Part shown: positions 1 to 9,362 of the stretch, in pieces | How positions within the stretch are numbered: position 1 is the stretch's first letter | How the letters are laid out: each line of letters begins with the position of its first letter | NCBI GenBank assembly: GCA_964530825.1 | Contig: CAZHCA010000029.1 | Coordinates: 1-54,715, forward strand | Source of the DNA: CAZHCA01 sp964530825 | Lineage (GTDB): Bacteria; Bacteroidota; Bacteroidia; Chitinophagales; Saprospiraceae | Direction of reading: 5' to 3' | Length of the DNA: 54,715 nucleotides | Position numbers and translations under genes: made by a program | The notes under the pieces: model-generated | What the model was told of the DNA's origin: nothing | The model's database searches: none | The model's input: only the letters and a program-made list of their open reading frames with translations

Positions 1-238
1 CTTCGGTGGCCGGAATTTCTTAGCCGCACCCAGAGGGTGCTAAATAGTTACCTTTAATTTAATGTAATTAAAAAATTATATGGATAGGTCCTGGGTGGTA
101 AGGCTTAAATTGAACTGCGTAGAAGAAGCTTCGGCCCACCTTCACAGGTAAGCCTGCGTTTTTTGGCTTCTTTCAACACCACATTTACGCCCTTGCGCTC
201 CATTACGATAATTTAAACCTGCCCTTAGGCCCACACCA

Positions 239-1638
239 GAATCCTAAATGGAACTAACAATCACCTATTTATTAACGGCGATATTTTTCCCACCTTTGGT
301 TTCTCCGGTAGCCCAGAATTGGGTAGCGACCTGAAGCGCAAGAAATATGGATTGCCTGAACGCGATTACAGCTTACCGGAAGTTGGTGATCTTTTCGGGC
401 ACCATACGTTGCTTTTCAATGCCGATGCCGATCTAGTCACTTGTTCTTTCACGGTGAGCACCGATCCCGATCAAATCGCGATAGCGGTTGGGTATCTGGA
501 TAGCTTATGAGAGGCCAATGGCCGCAAGTGCTACCATTACGCCATGGAAAATAAAAAGGATCTTTTCGCCAATTTCTCCTCGGCGAGGTATGCCGATTAC
601 CAAGACACTTACCAAAATCCGGATGTCATGAAGGGAAAGATTGAAATTAATCACGATCCACAGCATGCGCGCAATCTAGATCACTTTGCGAACGGGGTGA
701 AATAGTCGATGGAGCAATTTTCGCCCTATCAGTTCGAGGTAATCCGCATTTTGGGGTTTACGCTCTACACCAGTTTTGTCCAGTCTTTTCCGAATACGGC
801 ACCGTGCGACGAGTCCTTCGGTTGGGTTGATGATTATCGCAGTCCGAATGATAACGATTACGCCTTTCACGTCACTGCCCACGAGGTGGCCCACCAATGG
901 TGGGGGCATCAGGTCGTACCAAGCGCTAGCAGAGGTTCCAATCAAATCTCGGGCACGATGGCACAGTAGGGCGCCATGATAGTGCTGAAGAAAGAATACG
1001 GCGAAGACCTCATGCGGCGCTTTTTGGAGTACAAGCTCAATTACTACTTAATCGGGCGCGCCAAGTAGAGCAAGCTTGAAAAACCCTGCTCGCTAACGCC
1101 AACCAGGCTTATGTATGGTATCGCAAAGGTGCGGTAATCATGTACGCCCTGCAGGACTACATTGGTGAAGACAACCTCAACGTTGCTTTCCAGAACTTCC
1201 TGGACTCCATGGATATGCGCGAGGACGTACCTTTCGCTATCTCCAAATACTGGTACAAGTTGTTGCAGTAAAGTATATCTGATTCGTTACGGCATTACAT
1301 GGAAGACAGTTTTTGGGACAATCACCCTCTACGAAAATAAGATTCAGTCGGTTGCCTACGAAGGGGTGTGGCTCGGCAAGTACGAAGTCACACTGACGGT
1401 CGAAAGTCAGGAAATCTACTACGACGGCTTAGGAGTAAAACTGAGGCGTGGCAACCGGCCCAACTTGCTCGACATCGGCATTTTTAGCAAAGACGGCAAA
1501 AACGATAAGGGGATGGAAAAAAAGGTGCCGCTACACCTTGAAAAACAATGGATCGAGCCCGACGAATCGACTATTGCCCTTACAATCGAGAGCGAAGAGC
1601 CGCCGGTAAAAGCTGGTATCGATCCCTATAAAAAATGA
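239..1638 (+). pseudogene. Decayed M1-family aminopeptidase (C-terminal half of an ABC-permease/M1-type protein)
   Basis: The plus strand carries a continuous but broken match to the gluzincin M1 aminopeptidase domain. The zinc motif HEVAHQWWGHQ is intact (about 880-912), and flanking blocks such as FSPYQFEVIRILGF, YRKGAVIMYALQDYIGED and ITLYENK are in family order. The reading frame is interrupted by TGA at 508, TAG at 703, TAG at 967, TAG at 1066 and TAA at 1270, with frameshifts between 1068 and 1098 and near 1310-1318. Blocks KRKKYGLPERD and DIGIF resemble the M1 half of Bacteroidota proteins in which an ABC-2 permease is fused to M1; no permease half is recognisable upstream, so it may be lost or outside the window. 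The multiple lesions make a functional product very unlikely. Confidence 0.85.
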
Positions 1639-1857
1639 TCGACCGCATACCGGATGATAATGTAGAAAGTGTTTAGATGGAGAGCCTGGTAAGGGTGTAC
1701 TGATCGACAAAGCAAAAGGGGAAACAGCAAATGGTGGCCCCCATGTAATCCTTAGTTCCTTTGCCTCCGCATGAATAGAGGCCCCCAATAAGCCTGTGCT
1801 AGTTTGCAGGCTGGGAGAACCCTTATCTGGATTTTCCTGGCCTTAAGCCGGGAAAAC

Positions 1858-2544
1858 TCATCTCACCATCCGGGCCGATTCCCCATGGATGAGGAAGCTC
1901 ACCGACAGGCCGCCCACTGCATACCAGTCGTTGTTTTCTTCGGCTCCGGCACTGAGCCCGTCGAGGTAGTCGGAAAATGCACCACGCATACCCACATCGA
2001 GGGTGACGATTGCGTAGCGTGCCAAGTCGAATCGCAGGCCACCTCCGATCGGGACGATCATAAATGTCTCTTGGCTACGCTGGCGCGGCGCTTGTTCGTT
2101 TTCCAGTTCTCCTAACGCCAGCTCCGCCTCGCCCATCGTGGCACCCAATCCAACGTATACAAAAGGCGAAAGCTGGAATCGGTTAAAATGGCCGATGAGG
2201 TTATAGCGGGCGCTGCCGAAGGGGTGGTATTCTAGGTTTAGGCTAGTTTCGATCAGCCGAAAATCCGTCTCCCAGCCGCGCTCCCTGTTGCCCGATACGG
2301 TTTGGTCCGAGCCGGTAAAATTGAAGTATCCGACGAAACCCTTCACCCCAAATTTACGGTTAACCATGTAACGGCCGGTAAATCCGACGCCCCAACTCAG
2401 GTCCTCTGATCCGGGAAATCGTTCGGAGAGGTCGCCGAGGTAATCGGTGGCGCCGAACAGGATGCCGACCTCAGAACTACTCTGGGTAAAAACGGGGGTG
2501 TATACCCAAAGCATCAGAAAGAGAAAGAGGATTTGTTTGCACAT
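1858..2544 (-). CDS. Outer-membrane beta-barrel protein, DUF6089-like
   Basis: A 228-residue protein with a signal peptide (hydrophobic residues 4-20, ending near FTQ) followed by alternating strands typical of a small outer-membrane barrel. The opening SSEVGILFGATDYLGDL block (strand, then a short GDL turn) is characteristic of the DUF6089 family seen throughout Bacteroidota, where members often sit near secretion genes. It probably resides in the outer membrane; no substrate or enzymatic role can be read from the sequence. It lies 23 bp downstream of the T9SS-exported protein gene on the same strand and may be co-transcribed with it. Confidence 0.75.
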   Translation of the reverse strand: MCKQILFLFLMLWVYTPVFTQSSSEVGILFGATDYLGDLSERFPGSEDLSWGVGFTGRYMVNRKFGVKGFVGYFNFTGSDQTVSGNRERGWETDFRLIETSLNLEYHPFGSARYNLIGHFNRFQLSPFVYVGLGATMGEAELALGELENEQAPRQRSQETFMIVPIGGGLRFDLARYAIVTLDVGMRGAFSDYLDGLSAGAEENNDWYAVGGLSVSFLIHGESARMVR

Positions 2545-2567
2545 TATTGTTTTGATTTTAGGGTTCT

Positions 2568-3728
2568 TTATTGCTTCACGACCAGGTCGTACAGTCCCTC
2601 CTTTTCGAGGCGTAGTACGTAGAGGCCTGGAGGCAAATCGCCTAAGTCACAATGATCGGCGTGGCGGTCCAGGGGTACAGTCTTCCATAGCCGCCCGACC
2701 ATATCTTCGATGCGGAGTACGTCGGGATAGGGGCGTGGAGCAAAGAATAGGCGATCGGCGGTAGGGTTGGGGTAAACTTCCAGTTGGTCGGCTGGTTGTG
2801 CCGTTTCGCGGATGGCTACCGCTTCGGTGTACTCGGACTGCCCGTCAAAATCGATCTGCTGGACGCGGTAGTAGTGCACGCCGCCCCGTTGTACCCGGTG
2901 GCGGTAAGCATAGTGGTGCGCCTCCTGAGTAGTGCCTTTTCCGGGCAGCTCGGCGATGGGGGCGTACGGGGCGCCGTTGTGGCTGTGTTCCAGGACGAAG
3001 TGGCTGTTATTAAGCTCATTGGCTGTGCCCCACTCCAAAAGATGTATCCACTCGTCTTCGCGCCAGCCCTGAAAGTAAAGCCAAGTAACGGGAAGGATGC
3101 CGCAGGCGATCTCTACTGCCGTTTGATCTGTACAGTCGGAACCGGGGGCGTTGCCAAAAATCTCAATATCTGAGGGATCCGGGTTCGTGGATAAATAATT
3201 ACATACATTTTGAATGTCGCAATTGGTTAGTAAGTCGTTATCTGTAATAGTGATTCGACTACTTGTTTCTAACCTTAACCCGGAAATACCGTTTAAGCTG
3301 GCGAGATTATCATTTTCATCTATGATAATCTCGCCAACCAAACCTCCTGTCAATCCGCTTAATGCATCTATACTCGTCAGGTTTGGATTTCCAAAAATTA
3401 CTATTCTGTTAATAACGGTACGATTTCCAAACCTCAGATTTTCCAGGCCGGCTAAGCTGGTGAGTGCAGTACCCGCGATAATGATCTCATCCCCTGGTCT
3501 AACGATTTTGCTTAGAGGGGTCAGATCAGTAATCGGGTCGGAAGGGTCATCTCCCTCGATAAATATTCTGCTTGCACCAAAAACAGCACCTCGTGTGCAA
3601 TTTATGGCGTAATTATCTATTTGAGTTTGGTTTTCAAAACGGGTTGTTAGACAGGGGTTTTGAGCTTGAATTAGATAGATATCACCTAACAAAATTATAA
3701 CGAACAGGAAAACAGGGAATGAGTTCAT
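2568..3728 (-). CDS. T9SS-exported protein with receptor-L-like repeats and type A sorting domain
   Basis: A 386-residue exported protein. Residues 1-22 are a signal peptide. Residues about 45-180 contain LRR-like receptor-L repeats (FGNPNLTSIDALSGL, IDENDNLASLNGISGL, ITDNDLLTNCD). Residues about 215-310 form the fibronectin-like segment common in Bacteroidota surface proteins (LLEWGTANELNNSHFVLE ... YYRVQQIDFDG). The end (about 318-386) is a type A sorting domain: VYPNPTADRLFF, then GRLWKTV and LPPGLYVLRL, ending in Lys-Gln. The family logic is export by the type IX system and attachment to the surface or release. The ligand is unknown. The downstream DUF6089 gene is 23 bp away. Confidence 0.85.
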   Translation of the reverse strand: MNSFPVFLFVIILLGDIYLIQAQNPCLTTRFENQTQIDNYAINCTRGAVFGASRIFIEGDDPSDPITDLTPLSKIVRPGDEIIIAGTALTSLAGLENLRFGNRTVINRIVIFGNPNLTSIDALSGLTGGLVGEIIIDENDNLASLNGISGLRLETSSRITITDNDLLTNCDIQNVCNYLSTNPDPSDIEIFGNAPGSDCTDQTAVEIACGILPVTWLYFQGWREDEWIHLLEWGTANELNNSHFVLEHSHNGAPYAPIAELPGKGTTQEAHHYAYRHRVQRGGVHYYRVQQIDFDGQSEYTEAVAIRETAQPADQLEVYPNPTADRLFFAPRPYPDVLRIEDMVGRLWKTVPLDRHADHCDLGDLPPGLYVLRLEKEGLYDLVVKQ

Positions 3729-3822
3729 TATGTATCCATTTTGAGTACGAGCGACAACTTTGTTTTTGCAATACTCAAAATGATTAATGGCGCCGACTAC
3801 TTTTTCAACCGAAAGTATGAGA

Positions 3823-4458
3823 TTAAAGGTTGGCGATTTTAGCCAGGGTGGCGGTGCGGTTATTGACGCCGAGTTTCGAATACAGGTTGTACAGGTGGGT
3901 TTTGACCGTGCTCAAGGAGACCGATAGTTCATCGGCAATTTGCCGGTTGGAGTAGCCTTGCAGGAGGAGCTGCAGCATGTCAAATTCCCGGGGCGTGACG
4001 ACAGCTAAGGCCACGGCATTAACTTCTTCGAGGGTAAGCCGGTAGGGGCGATATTGCCGTCTAAAATTATGCAGTGCCAGTTCCAGGCTGGCTTTTAGAT
4101 CCATGATGCGAAACGGTTTGGTCAGGTAGGCGGCTGGCAGGGTGAGCTTAGCTGCGTCGAGGGTCTGATAATCGGCTAGGCCGGTGAGGAACACGAAGGG
4201 TATTGGGCGCCGCGCATTGATGTAATGGGCAATGTCAATTCCGCTAAGGGATCCGCTTAGTTGAATGTCTAGCAGGGCCAGGTCCACTTGCTCCTTTTCG
4301 ATAAAAGCCTGCACTTCGAGTCCGTTACCTATCGTAGCCGGGACGTTGAATCCCAGATCCGTCAATGTCTGACGCAAGTCGTGGGCAGTGATCGGGTCGT
4401 CTTCCACGACCAGGACACGTGGCGGCTGATTGCTGGGTAATTTTTTTTCCATAGCCAT
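3823..4458 (-). CDS. LuxR/NarL-type response regulator
   Basis: A 211-residue two-domain regulator. The receiver domain spans about residues 13-130, with acidic pocket VEDD (residues 18-21), phosphoacceptor Asp64 in LALLDIQ and the conserved Lys in TKPF. The C-terminal LuxR-type helix-turn-helix (about 148-211) carries VTPREFDMLQLLLQGYSNRQ and the recognition segment LSVSLSTVKTHLYNLYSKLG. It should bind DNA after phosphorylation. No cognate kinase is adjacent: the neighbours are the exported protein on one side and the Kef-like antiporter on the other, so it is an orphan in this window. Confidence 0.9.
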   Translation of the reverse strand: MAMEKKLPSNQPPRVLVVEDDPITAHDLRQTLTDLGFNVPATIGNGLEVQAFIEKEQVDLALLDIQLSGSLSGIDIAHYINARRPIPFVFLTGLADYQTLDAAKLTLPAAYLTKPFRIMDLKASLELALHNFRRQYRPYRLTLEEVNAVALAVVTPREFDMLQLLLQGYSNRQIADELSVSLSTVKTHLYNLYSKLGVNNRTATLAKIANL

Positions 4459-4586
4459 CTAGATCAAGACCTTTCCGGTTCTCGTAAATGTATTTAAAAA
4501 GTACAGGTTTCGGTTGGGCATACTAAAAATAACGGCTAGCATTGATATGAAAACTGCGGGGTTTTCGGGCGCAGGAAAAAGTGTTT

Positions 4587-6539
4587 CTAGCTTTTTACTT
4601 CCACTTCTCTGCCCCGGTCGTAGTGATCTTCGCGCATGTGTTCGCTATCCCAGGCGTCGTCTGTTTCGCAGGGGTTCACGCGGCGCTCTTCTTGCATCAT
4701 GCGCTCTTCCCATTCGATGCGCTCGCGCGCGAGCGTGATGTAGCGATTTTTGTCGTGGCGCTCATCTTTGAGCCGGTACAGGGCCTCTTCGTCGAATTTG
4801 AGGAAATTTTGAGCCTGACGCTGAGCAGTATAGGCCCGGAAACCCATCTTTTTCAATACGTCCACTCCCATGCGGATAGAGGTGTCGAGCGTTTCGCGGT
4901 AGATATTCTGAGCACCCAGATCGATAAGGTCGTAGGCATCATAGCGATTGCGGGCTCGCACCATGATTTCCAGATGGGGATAATGTTTCTGGAGTGTTTC
5001 TACGAAATGGTAATTGGTGTCGGGGGCGTCGGTGGCGATGATGAAGATCTTGGCATCCTCTACGCCAGCCGACTCCAGCAGTTCCATGCGCGTCGCATCG
5101 CCGTAGTATACCTGAAAGCCCATGCGGCGGAGGAGTTCTACGCGTTCTGAATCATTATCTAGGATGGTGGCATTCACATTATTGGCGCGCAGGAAGCGGG
5201 CTACGGTACTGCCGAAATGACCAAAGCCGGCGATGATGACTGGGCATTTCTGCTCGATGACATCGGCCGGTCCGGTAGGTTGTTCTGTGGTGCCGAAGCG
5301 CGGCTGGACAAATTTTTCGTTTAGCAGCAGTAGTATGGGTGATATCGTCATGGTGATGGCCGTAGCCCCCAGTAGTGAGCCAATCCACTCGGGCCCCAGG
5401 ATGGACAATTGCCCCATAAAAGCCAGCAATACGAAGGCGAACTCCCCGATCTGCGACAAACCCAGAAAGAATAGAATATTCTGGTCGAGGTCGAGCTGGA
5501 ATACCCGGCCGACGGCGTACAGGACTAATGCTTTAACCAACATCACCCCTGCCACCAGACCGGCGATGCGCAGTGGGTTATCCGCTAGCAATTGAAAATC
5601 GATAGAAGCGCCTACCGAAATAAAAAACAGCCCCAGTAGCAATCCTTTGAAGGGTTCGATATCGCTTTCCAATTGGTAGCGAAAATCACTGTTCGCCAGC
5701 AGCACACCCGCCAGGAAGGTGCCCAGGGCGGGGCTAAGCCCCACCAATTGCATCAGGGCGGCAATACCGACCACAATGAACAGGGCCGAAGCGGTAAGGA
5801 TTTCGCGCAGGTTGGCTTTGGCAATTTGCCGTAAGAGGGGCACGACGATGTAGCGGCCGGCGATGACGATGAAGGCTACGGCTCCGATCAGGGCTAGCGT
5901 TTGAATCCAGCCGGGTTGGTTGGCCAGGAAACTGGTAGCCTCGTGTCCGGCTTCAATACTGTGCCCGCCTGCTGGGTCGTGGCCACCTTCCGGATGGTGG
6001 CTCGCGGCGTCTGTTACCGCCTTGGTTGCCAAGAGGGGCAAGAGCGCCAGAATCGGAATCACTGCGATATCCTGGAAGAGCAATACGGCAAAAGAGCTTT
6101 GTCCGGCTGAGGTTTGCATTAAGCCCTTTTCATTCAGAGTCTGGAGCACGATGGCGGTAGATGACATGGCCAGGGCCAGGCCGGTGGCCAGGGCCGCCTG
6201 CCAGGTGAAGCCCAGCAGGAAGAAGGCTGCGAGGCCCACGATCAAGGCCGAGAGGCCCATTTGCATGCCCCCCATTCCGGCGATCATCTTTCGCATTTTC
6301 CAAAAGGCGGTAGGGTCGAGTTCCAGGCCGATCAGGAAGAGCATCATCACGACTCCGAATTCGGCGAAGTGCATCAGTTCTTCCCCTTCTTCTCCGACGA
6401 ATCCGAAAACAAAGGGGCCGATGAGAATGCCAGCTACCAGATAGCCGAGGACAGAACTCATGCCTAGGCGCTTCATGAGCGGTACACAGATGATGGCTGC
6501 GCCTAGAAAGATGGTGGCTTGTACGAGAAATCCCTGCAT
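4587..6539 (-). CDS. CPA2 monovalent cation:proton antiporter, KefB/KefC-like, with RCK/TrkA-N domain
   Basis: A 650-residue inner-membrane protein. Residues 1-400 hold about twelve hydrophobic segments of the Na+/H+ exchanger fold (GYLVAGILIGP, GLALAMSSTAIVLQTL, SPALGTFLAGVLLANSDF, SQIGEFAFVL). Residues about 430-550 are a TrkA-N nucleotide-binding domain with the Rossmann motif GFGHFGSTVARFL and YYGDAT. A charged C-terminal tail of about 80 residues follows. A histidine-rich loop at about 180-205 (SHHPEGGHDPAGGHSIEAGH) interrupts the membrane domain. The family performs glutathione- or nucleotide-gated K+ efflux coupled to H+ entry. The KefF/KefG-like oxidoreductase gene ends 5 bp upstream, as in kefGB operons, which supports this role. 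Confidence 0.9.
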   Translation of the reverse strand: MQGFLVQATIFLGAAIICVPLMKRLGMSSVLGYLVAGILIGPFVFGFVGEEGEELMHFAEFGVVMMLFLIGLELDPTAFWKMRKMIAGMGGMQMGLSALIVGLAAFFLLGFTWQAALATGLALAMSSTAIVLQTLNEKGLMQTSAGQSSFAVLLFQDIAVIPILALLPLLATKAVTDAASHHPEGGHDPAGGHSIEAGHEATSFLANQPGWIQTLALIGAVAFIVIAGRYIVVPLLRQIAKANLREILTASALFIVVGIAALMQLVGLSPALGTFLAGVLLANSDFRYQLESDIEPFKGLLLGLFFISVGASIDFQLLADNPLRIAGLVAGVMLVKALVLYAVGRVFQLDLDQNILFFLGLSQIGEFAFVLLAFMGQLSILGPEWIGSLLGATAITMTISPILLLLNEKFVQPRFGTTEQPTGPADVIEQKCPVIIAGFGHFGSTVARFLRANNVNATILDNDSERVELLRRMGFQVYYGDATRMELLESAGVEDAKIFIIATDAPDTNYHFVETLQKHYPHLEIMVRARNRYDAYDLIDLGAQNIYRETLDTSIRMGVDVLKKMGFRAYTAQRQAQNFLKFDEEALYRLKDERHDKNRYITLARERIEWEERMMQEERRVNPCETDDAWDSEHMREDHYDRGREVEVKS

Positions 6540-6544
6540 GTTGA

Positions 6545-7147
6545 TCAGACCGTTTTGGTGGCAGCTAGCCAGTCGTTAAGAAATTCAAATGTTTCCAATT
6601 CCTGCGGATCGAAGTCGTCGTGGAGGAAGTGTTGCAGTAAAGAGCGGTAATCCAATGCCGTATTGCTAAGTTCGTCGTCGCTCAGCAGGTGCGTACCCAT
6701 GACGCCGAAGGGCGGCAGATAGCGCATCTTACAAAAGCGCGCGGTTTGGTCGAACGTCTGAAAATACTCTCGAATGGTAAATCGATTGCGCATGCCGTGC
6801 TGGTAAACTTCCCGTTTACCGCCCGAAGTGAAGACATTAAACACCATTTTCCCTTTTAGCGCCTGGCCGCCCGGACCGTATGCCCAGCCGTATTCCAATA
6901 CCAGGTCGATCCATTGTTTGAGCAATGCCGGACAGGAATACCAGTAGAGTGGGTGGTGCCAAACCAGGATGTCGTGCTGAAGTAACAAATCTTCTTCCCG
7001 AGTGATGTCGATGTTGAAATCGGGGTATAACTCATACAAATCGCGAAAGGTCAGGTCGGGATGGTCAGGAATTGCCTGAATCAATACGCGGTTCGAACGC
7101 GACTTCTCCAAACGCGGATGAGCGAATAAGATGAGCACCTTAGCCAT
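6545..7147 (-). CDS. NAD(P)H-dependent flavodoxin-fold oxidoreductase, KefF/KefG-like
   Basis: A 200-residue protein of the flavodoxin-like NAD(P)H:quinone oxidoreductase family. It begins with the strand and FMN loop AKVLILFAHPRLEKSRSNR, and has the conserved blocks DILVWHHPLYWYSCPALLKQWIDLVLEYGWAYG and GKMVFNVFTSGG. Proteins of this type bind FMN and act as ancillary subunits that activate Kef potassium efflux during electrophile stress. Its gene is first in a two-gene unit with the CPA2 antiporter, with a 5-bp gap, matching the kefG-kefB arrangement. The regulatory role is inferred from this context. Confidence 0.9.
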   Translation of the reverse strand: MAKVLILFAHPRLEKSRSNRVLIQAIPDHPDLTFRDLYELYPDFNIDITREEDLLLQHDILVWHHPLYWYSCPALLKQWIDLVLEYGWAYGPGGQALKGKMVFNVFTSGGKREVYQHGMRNRFTIREYFQTFDQTARFCKMRYLPPFGVMGTHLLSDDELSNTALDYRSLLQHFLHDDFDPQELETFEFLNDWLAATKTV

Positions 7148-7546
7148 AGTGTGGATTGAAATATAGTTTTAGGAAAACCTCAACCGGAGGCCATCTCCAA
7201 AATTCCGATCAGACAGCAAAGACAGATTGTAGTCCTGAAGGTCGTGGCAAAAGCTTTTAGAGCTAGCGCCGATTTCACCACCAAAATTCAACGCTCTGTT
7301 GTCAGAAAATTCTAGAGCACCTATTGCAAATTAATAACACCTGAGACCAGAAATAGATTTTGGGTGAAATGTAGCGTCTGTGAACGGGATTTACTAGGGG
7401 TTTGATCTATAAATATGCGGTTTATTCGGAATTAATGCAACAGCTGTTAGGGCTTAAGCGCTGTTAGCGCTATAGCGCTAACAGCGCTTAAGCCCTAACA
7501 GCTTTGTTATGGAAAACTTTCCCTCCGATTTTATCGTTTCTCCGGT
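7148..7546. other. Intergenic region between divergent genes, holding a palindromic array
   Basis: A 399-bp gap between the divergently transcribed KefG-like gene (minus) and the SDR gene (plus). Apart from the repeat at 7442-7503 I see no coding potential, tRNA or clear promoter. The repeat lies 43 bp before the SDR start codon, so it would be in or next to that gene's leader. Confidence 0.6.
7442..7503. repeat. Perfect 62-bp palindrome built from 17-bp modules (copy A)
   Basis: The left 31 bases are the exact reverse complement of the right 31. Within it the heptamer CTGTTAG starts at 7444 and 7461 and its complement CTAACAG at 7478 and 7495, so four heptamers sit exactly 17 bp apart. The three 10-bp spacers are GGCTTAAGCG, CGCTATAGCG and CGCTTAAGCC, each itself nearly or fully palindromic. 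A second array with the same heptamers, spacers and period lies at 39769-39846. It could form a long cruciform or RNA hairpin. The function is unknown; it is not followed by a T-run, so a simple terminator is not the best explanation. Confidence 0.9.
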
Positions 7547-8266
7547 ATGGAAAATATCACTGGAAAAGTTGCCCTCGTCACGGGCGGAAGCAAGGGAATA
7601 GGTTATAGTATCGCCGAAGCTATGGTTCAAAAGGGGATGAACGTAGGCGTTACTAGCCGCAACCTTACCGCTGCAAAAGCTGCGGCTGATAAGCTCATTG
7701 GTGTCGGTCCGGGAAAGGCTATAGGTATGGAAGCCGACGTGCGCAACCTGGAAGCACAGCATAGAGTGGTCGAAAAAATGGTAGCCAACTTCGGCCGACT
7801 CGACGTACTCATCGCTAATGCCGGACTAGGCCATTTCGCTTCCATCGAGGAGATGACTCCGGAACAGTGGCAAGAGACCCTCGACATTAACCTCACAGGC
7901 GTTTTCAACAGCGTGAAAGCTTCGCTCGAAGCGCTCAAGGAGCGCAAAGGGTATATTATCACCATTGCCAGTCTGGCGGGCACCAATTTCTTCGCCAAAG
8001 GATCTGCGTACAATGCCAGTAAATTCGGTCTGGTGGGCTTTACCCAAGCTATCATGCTGGATTTGCGCCACCACGGAATCAAAGTCAGTACCATCATGCC
8101 AGGATCGGTGACCAGCTACTTTAACAACCACCAGCCAGGCCCAGAGGATGCCTGGAAGATCCAGCCCGAAGATTTGGGGCAGATGGTCATCGATTTGCTG
8201 GAGATGCACCCGCGCACCCTGCCGAGTAAGATCGAGGTGCGCCCTTCTATGCCACCAAAGCGCTAA
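7547..8266 (+). CDS. Short-chain dehydrogenase/reductase (FabG-like)
   Basis: A 239-residue classical SDR with all signature elements: NAD(P)-binding TGGSKGIG at residues 12-19, acidic ADVRN near 63-67, the NAG motif at 91-93, and the catalytic triad Ser142, Tyr155 and Lys159 (YNASK). SRN after the second strand (residues 37-39) suggests NADP preference. The closest general description is a 3-oxoacyl-ACP reductase-like or sugar/alcohol dehydrogenase; substrate cannot be assigned. It stands alone on the plus strand and converges with the HtrA-like protease gene, with only 3 bp between stop codons. Confidence 0.88.
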   Translation: MENITGKVALVTGGSKGIGYSIAEAMVQKGMNVGVTSRNLTAAKAAADKLIGVGPGKAIGMEADVRNLEAQHRVVEKMVANFGRLDVLIANAGLGHFASIEEMTPEQWQETLDINLTGVFNSVKASLEALKERKGYIITIASLAGTNFFAKGSAYNASKFGLVGFTQAIMLDLRHHGIKVSTIMPGSVTSYFNNHQPGPEDAWKIQPEDLGQMVIDLLEMHPRTLPSKIEVRPSMPPKR

Positions 8267-8269
8267 ATT

Positions 8270-9295
8270 CTACTCTTGGAAAATGTGCTGGACCCTAAAC
8301 GTCTCACCATTTCGCCAGACAAGCATTTCAAGCTTGTCGCCTTGCTCCATTTGATTAATGCGGTTTTTAATGAATTCCAGATCAGCGGGGTGGTCGCAGG
8401 TGATTCCGGCAATCTTCAGCACGATGTCGCCGCCGGTAATAATGGGGTGGTTCAGCATTTCACGGGGCTGCCCGCCTCCCCGCAGCCCCATGCGGTGGGC
8501 AACGGAACCTTCATCTACAGTTTCCAGTAAAATGCCGTAAGATTGGGGTAAATCGAGTTGCCGTGCGATAGCGGAATTGATGATCGTACCTTTCAGCCCC
8601 TCCCAAAGAGCAGAGCGATCATTAAATAAGACATTGCGGGCCGAGTTAATATCCACGCAAAACCCTATGCCGTCGTATCCGCCGCCTTCGGTAACAAGGT
8701 AACTGACTATGCCGATCACTTCTCCGTCCATATTGAACATCGGTCCACCCGAATTGCCGGTATTAATCGAGGCGTCGGTTTGGAAAAAGCCGATAGTCTC
8801 GCCGTCGATCAGGTGAATCTGCGCCATCTTGCGGCTGATGTGGCCGTAAGAAAGAGAATGTTCGTATCCATAAGGTGCACCGATAAGCATAACGGGATTT
8901 CCCACCCGTACCGAATCGGAATCGCCCAGCCGAGCCACCGGCAAATTTCCATCCCTTTCCTGCAATTTTAAAAGGGCTACATCCGCTGCCCGGCTAGTTT
9001 TCAAGACTTCCGCTCCATAAATGGTGTCGTTGTAGAGCTTAACCTGAATGCCCGCTACGTCATTTACGCTGTGTGCCGTAGTTAGTATTAAGCCCAGCGG
9101 ATCGATAATTACGCCGGAGGATGTGGACTTGGATCCCTGCTGGCCGCTAAAACCGGCTGGCCTTTCTTTTTTGAAAGTCTGAATGGTGACTACGGCGGGG
9201 TTGAGCCGCTCGAATAAATCGGATACATCCTGAGCATAACCCGATCTTAAGATCAAAGTAAGGGAAAGAATAAGAATCGTTGGGCGCATGATCAA
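8270..9295 (-). CDS. HtrA/DegP-like S1C serine protease with PDZ domain
   Basis: A 341-residue exported protease. A signal peptide (about residues 1-22, ending GYAQ) is followed by a trypsin-like domain with catalytic His75 (TTAHS), Asp105 (ADVALL) and Ser182 (TGNSGGP). A single PDZ-like domain occupies about 245-341 (GILLETVDEGSVAHRMGLRGG, then GGDIVLKIAG). Family members degrade misfolded envelope proteins in the periplasm; one PDZ is DegS/HhoA-like rather than DegP-like. The PDZ stretch contains an unusual linker around GGGQPREMLNHPII. No stress-regulator gene is adjacent. Confidence 0.9.
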   Translation of the reverse strand: MIMRPTILILSLTLILRSGYAQDVSDLFERLNPAVVTIQTFKKERPAGFSGQQGSKSTSSGVIIDPLGLILTTAHSVNDVAGIQVKLYNDTIYGAEVLKTSRAADVALLKLQERDGNLPVARLGDSDSVRVGNPVMLIGAPYGYEHSLSYGHISRKMAQIHLIDGETIGFFQTDASINTGNSGGPMFNMDGEVIGIVSYLVTEGGGYDGIGFCVDINSARNVLFNDRSALWEGLKGTIINSAIARQLDLPQSYGILLETVDEGSVAHRMGLRGGGQPREMLNHPIITGGDIVLKIAGITCDHPADLEFIKNRINQMEQGDKLEMLVWRNGETFRVQHIFQE

Positions 9296-9362
9296 AGTGG
9301 GATGAGGTCGAACAATGGAAAAATTACCAACTATGCTGGTCGACTGTAATTATCCAAGTCGT

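Noticed and set aside
4581..5150. Plus-strand open frame of 189 codons
   Set aside because: It is antisense to the well supported Kef-like antiporter gene and has no family match.
7442..7503. CRISPR or tRNA-like reading of the palindrome
   Set aside because: The 17-bp period is too short for repeats plus spacers, and no cloverleaf can be drawn.
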